Assembly (NCBI RefSeq): GCF_016925675.1
Contig: NZ_CP070506.1
Span: forward strand, 4,524,501-4,588,500
Direction: 5' to 3'
Length of the DNA stretch: 64,000 nucleotides
Source of the DNA: Pseudomonas hygromyciniae
Lineage (GTDB): Bacteria > Pseudomonadota > Gammaproteobacteria > Pseudomonadales > Pseudomonadaceae
Shown here: positions 50,058 through 60,517 of the stretch, one piece after another
Layout of the letters: the number at the start of each line of letters is the position of its first letter
How positions within the stretch are numbered: the stretch's first letter is position 1
Notes under the pieces: model-generated
Databases searched by the model: none
What the model saw: only the letters and a program-made list of their open reading frames with translations
Told to the model about the DNA's origin: nothing
Translations under genes and position numbers: made by a program

Positions 50058-51275
50058 TCAAGTGCGGTATTCGGCGTTGATCTTCACGTATTCGTGGGAC
50101 AGGTCGGTGGTCCAGATGGTTTCGCTGCACTCACCGCGCCCCAGTTCGATGCGGATGGTGATTTCTTCCTGCTGCATCACCGCCGAGCCCTGGGCTTCGG
50201 TGTAGGTCTCGGCACGGGCGCCACGGCTGGCGATGCACACATCGCCGAGGAACACGTCGATCTTGCTTACGTCCAGATTCGGCACGCCGGCACGCCCAAC
50301 CGCCGCGAGGATCCGGCCCCAGTTCGGGTCGGACGCAAACAGCGCGGTCTTGATCAGCGGCGAGTGGGCCACGGTGTAGCCGACATCCAGGCATTCCTGG
50401 TGATTGCCGCCGCCATTGACTTCAACGGTGACGAACTTGGTCGCGCCTTCGCCATCACGCACGATGGCCTGGGCCACTTCCATGCACACTTCAAATACCG
50501 CCTGCTTCAGCGCTGCGAACAGCGGGCCGTTGGAGGAGGTGATTTCCGGCAGGTTGGCTTTACCGGTGGCAATCAACATGCAGCAGTCGTTGGTCGAAGT
50601 GTCGCCGTCGATGGTGATGCGGTTGAACGACTTGTTGGCGCCATCAAGCATCAGGTTCTGCAGCACATCGCGGGAGACTTTGGCGTCAGTGGCGATGTAG
50701 CCGAGCATGGTCGCCATGTTCGGGCGGATCATACCCGCGCCTTTGCTGATACCAGTCACGGTAACGGTTACGCCTTCATGCACGAACTGGCGGCTGGCGC
50801 CCTTGGGCAGAGTGTCGGTGGTCATGATCCCGGTGGCCGCGGCCGCCCAGTTATCCACCGACAGGTCATCCAGCGCAGCCTGCAGGGCGCCTTCGATTTT
50901 TTCCACGGGCAACGGCTCGCCGATCACCCCAGTGGAATACGGCAGCACCTGGCTGGCGTCCACACCGGTCAACTCCGCCAGCTTGGCGCAGGTACGCGCA
51001 GCCGCAGCCAGGCCAGGCTCGCCGGTACCAGCGTTGGCATTACCGGTGTTGGTCAACAAGTAGCGCACCGGGCCTTCGACACGTTGCTTGGCGAGGATCA
51101 CGGGGGCTGCGCAAAACGCGTTCAGGGTGAACACGCCAGCGATGGTCGAGCCTTCGGCACAGCGCATCACTACCACGTCCTTGCGCCCGGGGCGCTTGAT
51201 ACCGGCCGAAGCGATACCGAGTTCAAAACCGGCAACCGGGTGCAACGTGGGCAAAGGACCAAGACCAACAGCCAT
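50058..51275 (-). CDS. argJ: ArgJ, glutamate N-acetyltransferase / ornithine acetyltransferase
   Basis: 405 residues. It recycles the acetyl group from N-acetylornithine to glutamate in arginine synthesis, and can also use acetyl-CoA. The self-cleavage site is at Ala188-Thr189 in [13 protein letters not shown], with Thr189 as nucleophile. [10 protein letters not shown] is also conserved. AAGGAGCG precedes the ATG. It lies between the Nudix gene and secA. Confidence 0.96.
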   Translation of the reverse strand: MAVGLGPLPTLHPVAGFELGIASAGIKRPGRKDVVVMRCAEGSTIAGVFTLNAFCAAPVILAKQRVEGPVRYLLTNTGNANAGTGEPGLAAAARTCAKLAELTGVDASQVLPYSTGVIGEPLPVEKIEGALQAALDDLSVDNWAAAATGIMTTDTLPKGASRQFVHEGVTVTVTGISKGAGMIRPNMATMLGYIATDAKVSRDVLQNLMLDGANKSFNRITIDGDTSTNDCCMLIATGKANLPEITSSNGPLFAALKQAVFEVCMEVAQAIVRDGEGATKFVTVEVNGGGNHQECLDVGYTVAHSPLIKTALFASDPNWGRILAAVGRAGVPNLDVSKIDVFLGDVCIASRGARAETYTEAQGSAVMQQEEITIRIELGRGECSETIWTTDLSHEYVKINAEYRT

Positions 51276-51395
51276 GAATGCGCTCCTTAACGATGTGATG
51301 TCTGCACCGTCGTCGTCGACGGTGAATAAATGGCAAAACGCCGCGACGGCTGATGCCGGTCGCGGCGCGGGGTATTGCAGCGTCAGGCAAAAATC

Positions 51396-54131
51396 TTAGT
51401 TGATTTCGCCATGGCAGTGTTTGAACTTCTTGCCCGAACCGCACCAGCATGGCTCGTTGCGACCCAGCTTCTGCTCGTTGCGCACAGGAGCCTGGGCCAG
51501 GGCCACATCGACCTCTTCACCCAACACTTCCGGCGACTCAAGGCCCGGCGCTTCGTCATGCTGGAACTGCATGCGCGCGGCCAGGGCTTCGGCCTCCTGG
51601 CGCAGGCGGGCTTCTTCTTCGATCGGGTCTTCGCGACGCACCTGAACGTGGGACAGCACACGAATCGAATCGCGCTTGATCGAATCCAGCAACTCGGAGA
51701 ACAGCGTGAACGACTCGCGCTTGTACTCCTGCTTCGGGTTCTTCTGGGCATAGCCACGCAGGTGGATACCGTGGCGCAGATGGTCCATGGTCGACAGGTG
51801 GTCTTTCCACAGGTCGTCCAGCACACGCAGAACGATTTGCTTCTCGAAGGTGCGCAGCGCTTCGGCACTGGCTTGCTCTTCTTTCTCGTTGTACGCGGCC
51901 AGCAGTTCGGCCATCAGTTTTTCGCGCAGGGTTTCTTCGTACAGGTGGTCGTCTTCGTCGAGCCATTGCTGGACCGGCAGGTCGACACCGAAGTCGCTCT
52001 TCAACGCAGCTTCCAGGCCGGCAACATCCCACTGCTCAGGCAGCGACTGTGGCGGGATATGGGCGCTGACGGTGGCGTTGAGCACGTCCTGGCGGAAGTC
52101 GGCAATGGTTTCGCCAATGTTGTCGGCGGCCAGCAACGTGTTGCGCATGTGATAAATCACTTTACGCTGTTCGTTGTTGACGTCATCGAACTCCAGCAGT
52201 TGCTTACGAATATCGAAGTTGCGGCCTTCGACCTTGCGCTGGGCCTTTTCGATGGCGTTGGTCACCATGCGATGCTCGATCGCTTCCCCAGACTGCATCC
52301 CCAGGGCCTTCATGAAGTTCTTCACCCGGTCAGAGGCAAAGATGCGCATCAGGCTGTCTTCCAGGGACAGGTAGAAACGGCTGGAACCGGCATCACCCTG
52401 GCGACCGGCACGGCCACGCAGCTGGTTGTCGATACGGCGCGATTCGTGACGCTCGGACGCGATCACCTGCAAACCACCGGATTCCAGCACCGCCTGGTGG
52501 CGTTTCTGCCAGTCGGCCTTGATCTGGGCGATCTGCTCAGGTGTCGGGTTGTCCAGGGAGGCCACTTCCACTTCCCAGTTACCGCCCAACAGGATGTCGG
52601 TACCACGACCGGCCATGTTGGTAGCGATGGTCAGTGCGCCTGGGCGACCGGCCTGGGCAATGATCTCGGCTTCTTTTTCGTGGAACTTGGCGTTGAGAAC
52701 CTTGTGCTCGATGCCTTCCTTGTTGAGCAGGTTGGACATGTGCTCGGAGGTTTCGATGGTTGCAGTACCCACCAGGACCGGACGGCCGTGGGTCATGCAT
52801 TCCTTGATGTCGGCAACGATTGCAGCGTATTTCTCGTCGGCGGTCAGGAACACCAGGTCGTTGTAGTCTTTACGCGCCAGCGGCTTGTTCGGCGGGATCA
52901 CCATCACCGACAGACCGTAGATCTGGTGGAATTCGAACGCTTCGGTATCAGCAGTACCGGTCATGCCGGACAGCTTGTTGTACAGGCGGAAGTAGTTCTG
53001 GAAGGTGGTCGAGGCCAACGTCTGGCTCTCGGCCTGGATATTGAGCACTTCCTTGGCTTCGATGGCCTGGTGCAGGCCTTCGGACAAACGACGACCGGGC
53101 ATGGTACGGCCGGTGTGTTCGTCGACCAGTACAACCTGGCCGTCCTGGACAATGTATTCGACGTTGCGATGGAACAGCTTGTGGGCGCGCAGGCCGGCAT
53201 AAACGTGGGTCAACAGGCCCAGGTTGTGTGCCGAGTAGAGGCTTTCGCCTTCAGCCAACAGGCCGATCTGGGTCAGCATCTCTTCGACGAACTGGTGACC
53301 GGCTTCGTTGAGCTCGACCTGACGGGTCTTCTCGTCGATGGAGTAATGACCTTCTTTGGTCACTACGCCTTCCACTTCCTCGATATGTTGTTCGAGGCGC
53401 GGGATCAGCTTGTTGATTTCGGTGTACAGACGCGAGCTGTCCTCGGCCTGACCGGAGATGATCAGCGGGGTACGGGCTTCGTCGATGAGGATGGAGTCGA
53501 CTTCGTCGATCACGGCAAAGTTGAGTTCACGCTGGAATTTTTCTTCCATGCTGAACGCCATGTTGTCGCGCAGGTAGTCGAACCCGAATTCGTTGTTGGT
53601 GCCGTAGGTGATGTCGGCGGCGTAGGCGGCGCGCTTCTCTTCCGGCGGCTGGAACGGCGTTACCACGCCGACGGTCAGGCCGAGGAATTCATAGAGCGGG
53701 CGCATCCAGTTGGCGTCCCGGCGGGCCAGGTAGTCGTTCACCGTCACAACGTGCACGCCCTTGCCGGACAGTGCGTTGAGGTAAACGCCCAGGGTTGCCA
53801 CCAGGGTCTTGCCTTCACCGGTGCGCATTTCGGCAATCATGCCTTCATGCAGGGTCATGCCACCGATCAACTGGACGTCGAAGTGGCGCATACCCATTAC
53901 CCGCTTACCGGCTTCGCGGGCGACCGCAAAGGCTTCGGGCAGCAGTTTGTCGAGGGTTTCACCTTTGGCTATGCGGGCCTTGAACTCTTCGGTCTTGGCG
54001 CGCAATTGCTCGTCCGACAAAGCAACCATCTGCTCTTCGAAGGCATTGACCAGCTGCACCGTCTTGAGCATGCGTTTGACTTCGCGCTCATTCTTGCTTC
54101 CAAAAAGTTTCTTTAACAAAGGCGCAAACAT
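51396..54131 (-). CDS. secA: Preprotein translocase ATPase SecA
   Basis: 911 residues from the ATG at 54131 ([17 protein letters not shown]). Walker [10 protein letters not shown] near residue 105, DEAD-like motif [19 protein letters not shown] (in part), and helicase region 2 with AGRGTDI and GRAGRQGD. The C-terminal zinc/SecB-binding motif [17 protein letters not shown] is intact. It drives protein export through SecYEG. The 308-base gap to the DciA-like gene (54132-54439) shows no gene and must hold both divergent promoters. Confidence 0.97.
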   Translation of the reverse strand: MFAPLLKKLFGSKNEREVKRMLKTVQLVNAFEEQMVALSDEQLRAKTEEFKARIAKGETLDKLLPEAFAVAREAGKRVMGMRHFDVQLIGGMTLHEGMIAEMRTGEGKTLVATLGVYLNALSGKGVHVVTVNDYLARRDANWMRPLYEFLGLTVGVVTPFQPPEEKRAAYAADITYGTNNEFGFDYLRDNMAFSMEEKFQRELNFAVIDEVDSILIDEARTPLIISGQAEDSSRLYTEINKLIPRLEQHIEEVEGVVTKEGHYSIDEKTRQVELNEAGHQFVEEMLTQIGLLAEGESLYSAHNLGLLTHVYAGLRAHKLFHRNVEYIVQDGQVVLVDEHTGRTMPGRRLSEGLHQAIEAKEVLNIQAESQTLASTTFQNYFRLYNKLSGMTGTADTEAFEFHQIYGLSVMVIPPNKPLARKDYNDLVFLTADEKYAAIVADIKECMTHGRPVLVGTATIETSEHMSNLLNKEGIEHKVLNAKFHEKEAEIIAQAGRPGALTIATNMAGRGTDILLGGNWEVEVASLDNPTPEQIAQIKADWQKRHQAVLESGGLQVIASERHESRRIDNQLRGRAGRQGDAGSSRFYLSLEDSLMRIFASDRVKNFMKALGMQSGEAIEHRMVTNAIEKAQRKVEGRNFDIRKQLLEFDDVNNEQRKVIYHMRNTLLAADNIGETIADFRQDVLNATVSAHIPPQSLPEQWDVAGLEAALKSDFGVDLPVQQWLDEDDHLYEETLREKLMAELLAAYNEKEEQASAEALRTFEKQIVLRVLDDLWKDHLSTMDHLRHGIHLRGYAQKNPKQEYKRESFTLFSELLDSIKRDSIRVLSHVQVRREDPIEEEARLRQEAEALAARMQFQHDEAPGLESPEVLGEEVDVALAQAPVRNEQKLGRNEPCWCGSGKKFKHCHGEIN

Positions 54132-54439
54132 ATCGGCAGGTTCTTCCACACATTAGGGATGAAGGGGCGTCCCGTGAGTCGCCCGAGCAGCCCTCACGGC
54201 CGCATGCGAACGAGCATTCTACCCGGAAACGAGGGTGAGGAAAGTGGCGTTGTTCCACGATGCAGGCACAGCGTCCCAGGAGGGCTTGTTTAAAATAAGG
54301 GCTTTTTGCTGACTTTCAACCCATTGGAGCGAGAAGTTACTTATTGATTTAATGGATAAACTGCTGACAAAGCAATGACCACAGTGCCGCACACGCTTTC
54401 TGCTACCATGGCGGCTCTGTTACCTAAGGTGTCTAGATC

Positions 54440-54895
54440 ATGGCATTTCGCCCTCTTACGGCTCGTGCTCCCGCCGTGTTGCTGCGCGAAGCCAAGCCTT
54501 TAAAAGCCATCTTTGGCCACGCTCAGCGCCTGGGCCACCTGCAGCGCCTGCTGGAAAGCCAACTGCAACCAGCGGCCCGCGAACACTGCCATGTAGCCTC
54601 GTGGCGCGAAGGTACGCTGCTGCTGATTGTCACAGATGGGCATTGGGCGACCCGCCTGCGCTACCAGCAAAAACGCTTGCAGCGCCAGCTCCAGGCATTT
54701 GAGGTCTTTGAGAGCCTGCTGCGCATCCAGTTCAAGGTCCAGCCTCCAACCGTGCAGCAAGGTGCGGTGGGGCATACCATGGATTTGTCGGTGAATGCCG
54801 CCGAAACCATCCAGGCGACAGCGGACGGCATTACCGATCCGAAGCTGCGCGCGGCATTGGAGCGGTTGGCGGCTCACGCCAAGCCCAAAACCTGA
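54440..54895 (+). CDS. DciA-like protein (DUF721)
   Basis: 151 residues. The DUF721 fold (about 10-100) has the KH-like core, including the REHCHVASWREGTLLLIVTD region, cited here in part as VASWREGTLLLIVTD, and WATRLRYQQKRLQ. The family includes DciA, the replicative helicase operator of bacteria that lack DnaC-type loaders, and Pseudomonas is in that group. It is divergent from secA, its usual place in Pseudomonas. Confidence 0.88.
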   Translation: MAFRPLTARAPAVLLREAKPLKAIFGHAQRLGHLQRLLESQLQPAAREHCHVASWREGTLLLIVTDGHWATRLRYQQKRLQRQLQAFEVFESLLRIQFKVQPPTVQQGAVGHTMDLSVNAAETIQATADGITDPKLRAALERLAAHAKPKT

Positions 54896-54911
54896 AAACC
54901 GCACAATCCAA

Positions 54912-54939
54912 TGTGGGAGCGGGCAAGCCCGCTCCTACA
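54912..54939. repeat. Single REP hairpin between convergent genes
   Basis: TGTGGGAGCGGG-CAAG-CCCGCTCCTACA: a near-perfect single REP palindrome (12-base arms, one mismatch). It lies 17 bases after the DciA-like stop and 24 bases before the next stop on the other strand, so it may also act as a terminator. Confidence 0.75.
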
Positions 54940-54962
54940 GGTGATTCCATCTGCCGTAAGAA

Positions 54963-56441
54963 CTACTTACGCTTGCTACCGCCAAGCAACGAGCCCAGCA
55001 GCCCGCGCACCAACTGGCGGCCCATCTGATTGGCCGCCTGCTGCATCGCCGACTTCAAGGCCTTGCCCGCCGTAGTTCCCAGAAATGCCCCGGCCTTGTC
55101 GGTGAAACTCGGCTCTTCTGCGGCAGGCGTAGTGCTCGTCTGCGCACCCAGCTCCTTGCGTGCCATCAGCACTTCATAGGCCGACTCACGATCAACCGGC
55201 TTGTCATAGCGCCCCAATAGCGACGAACTGGCGATCAAGGCCGCGCGCTCGGCAGCGGTCAACGGCCCGATCCGCGACTGCGGCGGTGCTACCAGCACCC
55301 GCTGGACCACCTCGGGCGTGCCTTTTTCCTGCAGCGTGCCCACCAGCGCCTCACCGGTACCCAGTTCGGTCAACACCGCCAGTGCATCGAACGCCGGGTT
55401 CGGCCGGAAACCATCCGCAACCGCCCGCAGGGATTTCTGCTCCTTGGTGGTAAATGCCCGCAGGCCATGCTGGATGCGCAAACCCAACTGGGCCAGCACG
55501 TTGTCCGGCAAATCGCCCGGCGACTGGGTGACAAAATACACACCCACGCCTTTCGAACGAATCAACCGCACCACTTGCTCCAGGCGGTCCTGCAAGGCCT
55601 TGGGCGTATCGGCAAACAGCAAATGCGCCTCGTCGAAAAACAATGCCAGCAGCGGCTTGTCGGCATCCCCACGCTCCGGCAACTGCTCGAACAACTCCGC
55701 CAGCAACCACAACAGGAAGGTCGCATAGACCTTGGGCGACTCGTGCACCAGACGACTGGCATCCAGCAGATGAATGCGCCCTCGCCCATCGCTGGCCGGT
55801 TGCAGAATATCTTCCAGCTGCAGCGCCGGCTCGCCGAACAAGGCTTCGGCGCCCTGCTGTTCGAGCACGGCCAAGCGCCGCAGCAAGGCCTGGCTGGAGC
55901 CGGTGGTCATCAGGGCGGCGTCATCGCCCAGTAGTTCGGGATGGAACTTGAGGTGGTTGAGCAGAGCCTTGAGGTCCTTGAGGTCCAGCAGCAGCAAGCC
56001 TTCGCGATCCGCCACTTTAAAGGCTGCATACAACGTCGACTGCTGGCTGTCGGTCAGTTCCAATAGACTGCCCAGCAGCAACGGGCCCATTTCGCTCAAG
56101 GTTGTACGAAGCGGATGACCGGACTGACCATGGATATCCCACAGCGTTACCGGATAAGCCTTAGGCGCGTAATTCAGGAACGGCATGCCGGCAATACGCT
56201 CGGCCACCTTGCCCTGGGGATTGCCTGCGGCGCCCAGGCCACACAGATCACCCTTGATATCGGCGGCGAACACCGCGACGCCAGCATCACTGAATGCCTC
56301 CGCCAGCCGCTGCAACGTCACGGTCTTGCCTGTGCCGGTGGCACCGGCGATCAGTCCATGGCGATTAGCCAGGCGCATAGCCTGGGCGATGGGTTGGCCT
56401 TCGAGATCTGCGCCAATAAGAAGTTGCGAGGAGTCAGGCAT
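54963..56441 (-). CDS. HerA-like ATPase, YjgR/DUF853 family
   Basis: 492 residues from the ATG at 56441 (MPDSSQLLIGADLEG); an ATG at 56453 is also possible. Walker A GATGTGKTVTLQ near residue 35, Walker B ALFFDEAHLLF near residue 265, and a C-terminal region rich in basic and glycine residues (LLGSLLGGSKRK). Related to HerA/FtsK-type DNA-pumping ATPases; the function of the YjgR branch is unsettled. No NurA-like nuclease gene adjoins. Confidence 0.9.
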   Translation of the reverse strand: MPDSSQLLIGADLEGQPIAQAMRLANRHGLIAGATGTGKTVTLQRLAEAFSDAGVAVFAADIKGDLCGLGAAGNPQGKVAERIAGMPFLNYAPKAYPVTLWDIHGQSGHPLRTTLSEMGPLLLGSLLELTDSQQSTLYAAFKVADREGLLLLDLKDLKALLNHLKFHPELLGDDAALMTTGSSQALLRRLAVLEQQGAEALFGEPALQLEDILQPASDGRGRIHLLDASRLVHESPKVYATFLLWLLAELFEQLPERGDADKPLLALFFDEAHLLFADTPKALQDRLEQVVRLIRSKGVGVYFVTQSPGDLPDNVLAQLGLRIQHGLRAFTTKEQKSLRAVADGFRPNPAFDALAVLTELGTGEALVGTLQEKGTPEVVQRVLVAPPQSRIGPLTAAERAALIASSSLLGRYDKPVDRESAYEVLMARKELGAQTSTTPAAEEPSFTDKAGAFLGTTAGKALKSAMQQAANQMGRQLVRGLLGSLLGGSKRK

Positions 56442-56637
56442 TTTTTCACCCATGGTTAATCTTTAACGCTGCACGGTCGATACAGACAAAGCGAGAGACC
56501 CAAAAAGTCTAAAAAGTTAGACCGGATAATTCCTGCAGGAGCAGATGGAAATATCACACTTTATTTAATGCTGCCATTTGTGCGTCTGCATAAAAGACGC
56601 GCCTCGGACACTAAGACCTTAGCGGACACGACGAGCC

Positions 56638-58527
56638 ATGAATAAAAATCTGCGCTTCAGCCACAAAATCCTGCTTGCAGCCGCCCTTATCGTCATTGCC
56701 GCATTTGCGTTGTTCACGTTGTACAACGACTACCTGCAACGAAACGCAATTCGCGGCGACCTCGACAGCTACCTGCATGAAATGGGCAGCGTGACTGCCA
56801 GCAATACCCAGAGTTGGCTGGCCGGGCGCATTGTCCTGGTGGAAAACGCCGCCCAGAACATCGCCATCAATCCCGAGCCGACCGTGGTTGCCAGCCTGCT
56901 GGAGCAGAAAGCCCTGACGTCATCGTTCATGGCGACCTACCTGGGTGACAGCAAAGGTGGCTTCACCATTCGCCCTGATACGAAGATGCCCGACGGCTTC
57001 GACCCACGCGTGCGCCCCTGGTACAAAGGCGCCCAGACCAGCAACGGCTCGACCCTGACTGAACCCTATATCGATGCGGCCACCGGCCAGTTGATCATTT
57101 CCATCGCCACCCCCAGCAGCAAGGCCGGGCAAAGCGTCGGCGTGGTTGGCGGTGACCTGAGCCTGCAAACCCTGGTGGACAACATTGGTGCGCTGAACTT
57201 CGGCGGCATGGGCTACGCGTTCCTGGTCAGTGCCGACGGCAAGATCCTGGTACACCCGGATAAAAGCCTGGTGATGAAGACCCTGGGCGAGGCGTACCCG
57301 AACCAGACCGTCAAGATCAGTGCTGACTTCAGCGAAATCGAGGTCGATGGCAAAACCCGCATTGTTACCTTCGCCCCGATCAAGGGTTTGCCGTCGGTGA
57401 ACTGGTATATCGGTCTGTCGGTAGATAAAGACAAATCCTTCGCCATGCTCAGCGAATTCCGCACCTCGGCCATCATTGCCACCGTGATAGCCGTAGCGAT
57501 CATTATTGCGCTGCTGGGCATGCTGATCCGCGTGCTGATGCAACCGCTGTATGTCATGACCCGCGCCATGGAAGACATCGCCGATGGCGAAGGCGACCTG
57601 ACGCGCCGCCTGACGATCCAGAACCATGACGAATTCGGCATCCTCGGCAAAGCCTTCAACCGCTTTGTGGAGCGGATTCACACCTCGATTCGCGAAGTGT
57701 CCTCCGCCACCGGCCAGGTCAATGAAGTGGCATTGCGCGTGGTCAGCGCCTCCAACTCCTCGATGATCAATTCCGACGAACAGGCCAACCGCACCAACAG
57801 CGTCGCGGCAGCGATCAACCAGTTGGGCGCCGCCGCCCAGGAAATCGCCCGTAACGCCGCCCAAGCCTCGCACCAGGCCAGCGATGCGCGTCATCTGGCC
57901 GAAGATGGCCAGCAAGTGGTGGAGCGCAATATCAAGGCCATGACACAACTGTCCGAAATGATCAGCGCCTCAAGCAGCAACATCGAGGCACTCAACAGCA
58001 AGACGGTAAATATCGGGCAAATCCTTGAAGTGATCACCAGTATCTCCCAGCAAACCAACTTGCTGGCGCTCAACGCCGCCATTGAGGCCGCGCGCGCCGG
58101 GGAAGCCGGGCGTGGGTTTGCGGTGGTGGCAGACGAAGTGCGCAACCTGGCCCATCGCACGCAAGAGTCTGCGCAACAGGTGCAAAAGATGATCGAGGAG
58201 CTGCAAGTCGGCGCCCGGGACTCGGTCAGCACCATGAGCGAAAGCCAGCGCCACAGCCTCGACAGCGTAGAAATCGCCAACCTGGCAGGTGAACGCTTGA
58301 GCAGCGTGACCCAGCGTATCGGTGAAATCGACGGTATGAACCAATCGGTGGCGACCGCGACCGAGGAGCAGACCTCGGTGGTGGAATCGATCAACATCGA
58401 TATCACCGAAATCAATACGCTCAATCAGGAAGGCGTGGAGAACCTGCAGTCCACCCTGCGCGCCTGCTCCGATCTGGAGCAGCAAGCGGCGCGCCTGAAA
58501 CAACTGGTGGGAAGCTTCCGTATCTAA
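56638..58527 (+). CDS. Methyl-accepting chemotaxis protein with dCache domain
   Basis: 629 residues: TM1 (about 10-30), periplasmic dCache domain (about 35-270), TM2 (about 275-300), HAMP (about 302-355), and a signalling domain with the hairpin tip [21 protein letters not shown] (in part [19 protein letters not shown]). The membrane-distal pocket has [16 protein letters not shown] and GGDLSL, which fit the amino-acid-binding pattern R-x-W-Y...Y...D of PctA-type receptors, with Phe in place of the first Tyr. It probably senses amino acids or related compounds. No C-terminal CheR-binding pentapeptide is seen. Confidence 0.93.
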   Translation: MNKNLRFSHKILLAAALIVIAAFALFTLYNDYLQRNAIRGDLDSYLHEMGSVTASNTQSWLAGRIVLVENAAQNIAINPEPTVVASLLEQKALTSSFMATYLGDSKGGFTIRPDTKMPDGFDPRVRPWYKGAQTSNGSTLTEPYIDAATGQLIISIATPSSKAGQSVGVVGGDLSLQTLVDNIGALNFGGMGYAFLVSADGKILVHPDKSLVMKTLGEAYPNQTVKISADFSEIEVDGKTRIVTFAPIKGLPSVNWYIGLSVDKDKSFAMLSEFRTSAIIATVIAVAIIIALLGMLIRVLMQPLYVMTRAMEDIADGEGDLTRRLTIQNHDEFGILGKAFNRFVERIHTSIREVSSATGQVNEVALRVVSASNSSMINSDEQANRTNSVAAAINQLGAAAQEIARNAAQASHQASDARHLAEDGQQVVERNIKAMTQLSEMISASSSNIEALNSKTVNIGQILEVITSISQQTNLLALNAAIEAARAGEAGRGFAVVADEVRNLAHRTQESAQQVQKMIEELQVGARDSVSTMSESQRHSLDSVEIANLAGERLSSVTQRIGEIDGMNQSVATATEEQTSVVESINIDITEINTLNQEGVENLQSTLRACSDLEQQAARLKQLVGSFRI

Positions 58528-58537
58528 ACCCGAGACA

Positions 58538-58579
58538 AATGTAGGAGCTGCGTCGCTCGGGCTCAATGGCTCCTACATT
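58538..58579. repeat. Extragenic palindrome after the chemoreceptor gene
   Basis: Arms AATGTAGGAGC and GCTCCTACATT (11 bases, exact) enclose 20 bases. The sequence is related to the REP core TGTGGGAGC. It overlaps the stop region of the convergent small gene (end at 58579) and may help end transcription. Confidence 0.65.
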
Positions 58580-58770
58580 CAACCTGCGTTGTTTCTGTCA
58601 GGGCCGGGCGTGTCGGGCGACTCTTCCTGCAACTGCTCCCACAACCGGGCAGCACCGGGGAAATCCGTGCCGTCCTCGGCATCCAAATCATCCGGGTCAT
58701 AGCGGCTCAAGCACCCCTCGCCCAAGGTGGCAGGCGCTTTGGACGTGGCTTTATCCAGGGGATCACTCAT
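58579..58770 (-). CDS. Small acidic hypothetical protein
   Basis: 63 residues, acidic and Pro/Gly-rich (RYDPDDLDAEDGTDFPGAA), with no signal peptide or membrane segment. The GAGGA ribosome binding site about 8 bases before the ATG at 58770 and the terminator behind purU support a real, separately translated gene. No family recognised. Confidence 0.7.
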   Translation of the reverse strand: MSDPLDKATSKAPATLGEGCLSRYDPDDLDAEDGTDFPGAARLWEQLQEESPDTPGPDRNNAG

Positions 58771-58797
58771 CGTGCGGTCCTCATAGCTGACACAAAT

Positions 58798-58835
58798 AAA
58801 AAGGGCCTGGGTGATTTAACGCCCAGGCCCTTTTT
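58798..58835 (-). terminator. Terminator of purU
   Basis: Stem AAAGGGCCTGGG / CCCAGGCCCTTT with a 10-base loop and T-rich tails on both strands, about 22 bases after the purU stop. It also lies just upstream of the small gene at 58579-58770. Confidence 0.87.
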
Positions 58836-58856
58836 GCTTCAACTAAAACCAGTCGG

Positions 58857-59705
58857 TCAGAACACCACGGTCTTGTTGCCGTGCACCAGCACACGGTCTT
58901 CCAGGTGATAGCGCAAGCCACGGGCCAGGACCATTTTCTCGACGTCGCGGCCGAAGCGCACCATGTCTTCAATGCTGTCACTGTGGCTGACGCGCACCAC
59001 GTCCTGCTCGATGATGGGACCGGCGTCCAGTTCCTCGGTGACATAGTGGCAGGTTGCACCAATCAGCTTCACGCCGCGCAGGGACGCCTGGTGGTACGGC
59101 TTGGCCCCGACAAACGACGGTAGGAAGCTGTGGTGAATGTTGATCACCTTGCCTGCATATTCGCGGCACAGTTCCGGCGGCAGGATCTGCATGTAGCGCG
59201 CCAGTACCACGACGTCCGCTTGATGCTGCTCGACCAGGCGCGAGACTTCGGTGAAGGCCGGCTGTTTGTTCTGCGAGTCGACCGGCACGTGGTAGTAAGG
59301 AATACCGTGCCATTCAACCATGCTGCGCAGGTCGTCATGGTTGGAAATCACGCAGGCGATTTCACAGTCCAGCTCATCGCTGTGCCAGCGGTGCAGCAAG
59401 TCCGCCAGGCAATGGGATTCGCGACTGGCCATCAGCACCACGCGCTTTTTCTGCTCGGTATCGGTAATGCGCCATGTCATTGAAAACTCTTCGGCGATAG
59501 GCGCAAACGCCTCGCGAAATGCCTCAAGACCAAAGGGCAGCGTGTCGGCACGGATTTCGTGACGCATGAAAAACCAACCGCTGAGATTGTCCGAGTGATG
59601 ACTCGCTTCGGTGATCCAGCCGTTATGGGAGGCCAGAAAGTTACTGACTTTAGCGACGATACCAACCCGATCCGGGCAGGCAATCACCAGACGAAAAGTG
59701 CGCAT
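58857..59705 (-). CDS. purU: Formyltetrahydrofolate deformylase PurU
   Basis: Hydrolyses 10-formyltetrahydrofolate to formate and tetrahydrofolate, balancing one-carbon pools. 282 residues from the ATG at 59705 (MRTFRLVIACPDRVG). An N-terminal ACT domain (about 5-85) is followed by a formyltransferase-type domain with the catalytic histidine in INIHHSFLPSFVGAKPYHQA (in part HHSFLPSF). This paralogue of the family is next to mvaT, the usual Pseudomonas order. Confidence 0.95.
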   Translation of the reverse strand: MRTFRLVIACPDRVGIVAKVSNFLASHNGWITEASHHSDNLSGWFFMRHEIRADTLPFGLEAFREAFAPIAEEFSMTWRITDTEQKKRVVLMASRESHCLADLLHRWHSDELDCEIACVISNHDDLRSMVEWHGIPYYHVPVDSQNKQPAFTEVSRLVEQHQADVVVLARYMQILPPELCREYAGKVINIHHSFLPSFVGAKPYHQASLRGVKLIGATCHYVTEELDAGPIIEQDVVRVSHSDSIEDMVRFGRDVEKMVLARGLRYHLEDRVLVHGNKTVVF

Positions 59706-60054
59706 TAGGGGCAAACTCCAGAACTTCGCAAAGGCCGCCATTCTAGCGATACCGTAGAAAAACTGCAGTATTCCTCAACGCTTATTCGAGCGATTCCTTG
59801 CGGTATCCCTAAACAGCGTACGGTTTTTACCCGAGCACTATGTCAGTACAAGCATCTGTTACCGCAATTAGCCAAGATCTAATGAGATTATCTTTAGCCG
59901 GTCAAGCGCACTAAATAATGCACTCAGCGCCTCTGCCTACAAACATTCAAAGTAAATTACATAAAACAGAGCTTAAATGTTTACTTGGGGAAACTGTCTG
60001 ACTATTATTAGGCCACTATCCCTGTCCCTCAGCGCCCCGCATAAGGTAGTCCAC

Positions 60055-60429
60055 ATGTCCCTGATCAACGAATACCGTGCCACCGAAGAAGCTATCAAAG
60101 AGCTGCAAGCCCGTTTGAAGAATCTGTCCCAAGACGACAAACTGCAAACCGAGCTGGAATTCGAAGGCAAATTGCGCACCCTGATGGGTGAATATTCCAA
60201 ATCCCTGCGTGACATCATCGCGCTGCTGGATCCGGAATCGAAAGTTAAAGCACCACGCGGTGCAGTAAAAGTTACCGGCACCAAGCGCGCCCGTAAGGTC
60301 AAGCAATACAAAAACCCGCACAACGGTGAAGTGATTGAAACCAAAGGTGGCAATCACAAGACTCTGAAAGAGTGGAAAGCCAAGTGGGGCGGTGACGTGG
60401 TTGAAGGCTGGGCTACCCTGCTGGGCTAA
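60055..60429 (+). CDS. mvaT: MvaT, H-NS-like xenogeneic silencer
   Basis: 124 residues from the ATG at 60055 (MSLINEYRATEEAIKELQ), preceded by AAGG; a longer in-frame start at 59977 is not supported. An N-terminal coiled coil for oligomerisation (about 1-60), a linker with Lys/Arg-rich stretch (KRARKVKQYKNPHNG) and a C-terminal AT-rich DNA-binding domain (about 80-124). It silences AT-rich, often acquired DNA. The 349-base AT-rich gap before it (59706-60054) is probably its own regulatory region; no gene is seen there. Confidence 0.96.
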   Translation: MSLINEYRATEEAIKELQARLKNLSQDDKLQTELEFEGKLRTLMGEYSKSLRDIIALLDPESKVKAPRGAVKVTGTKRARKVKQYKNPHNGEVIETKGGNHKTLKEWKAKWGGDVVEGWATLLG

Positions 60430-60463
60430 GGCTCCCTAGGGTGTCACCTGATTCGCGACACAA

Positions 60464-60492
60464 TAAAAACGCCAGCTTGCTGGCGTTTTTTA
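60464..60492. terminator. Bidirectional terminator between mvaT and sbcB
   Basis: Stem AAAAACGCCAGC / GCTGGCGTTTTT with a TT loop and T/A runs on both sides, between convergent genes. Confidence 0.88.
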
Positions 60493-60517
60493 TTGCCCGC
60501 TTTTTATCAAGCGCTGA

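Noticed and set aside
51375..54116. Open frame of 913 codons on the plus strand opposite secA
   Set aside because: Shadow of secA produced by GC-biased third positions; His/Val/Gln/Phe-rich nonsense composition.
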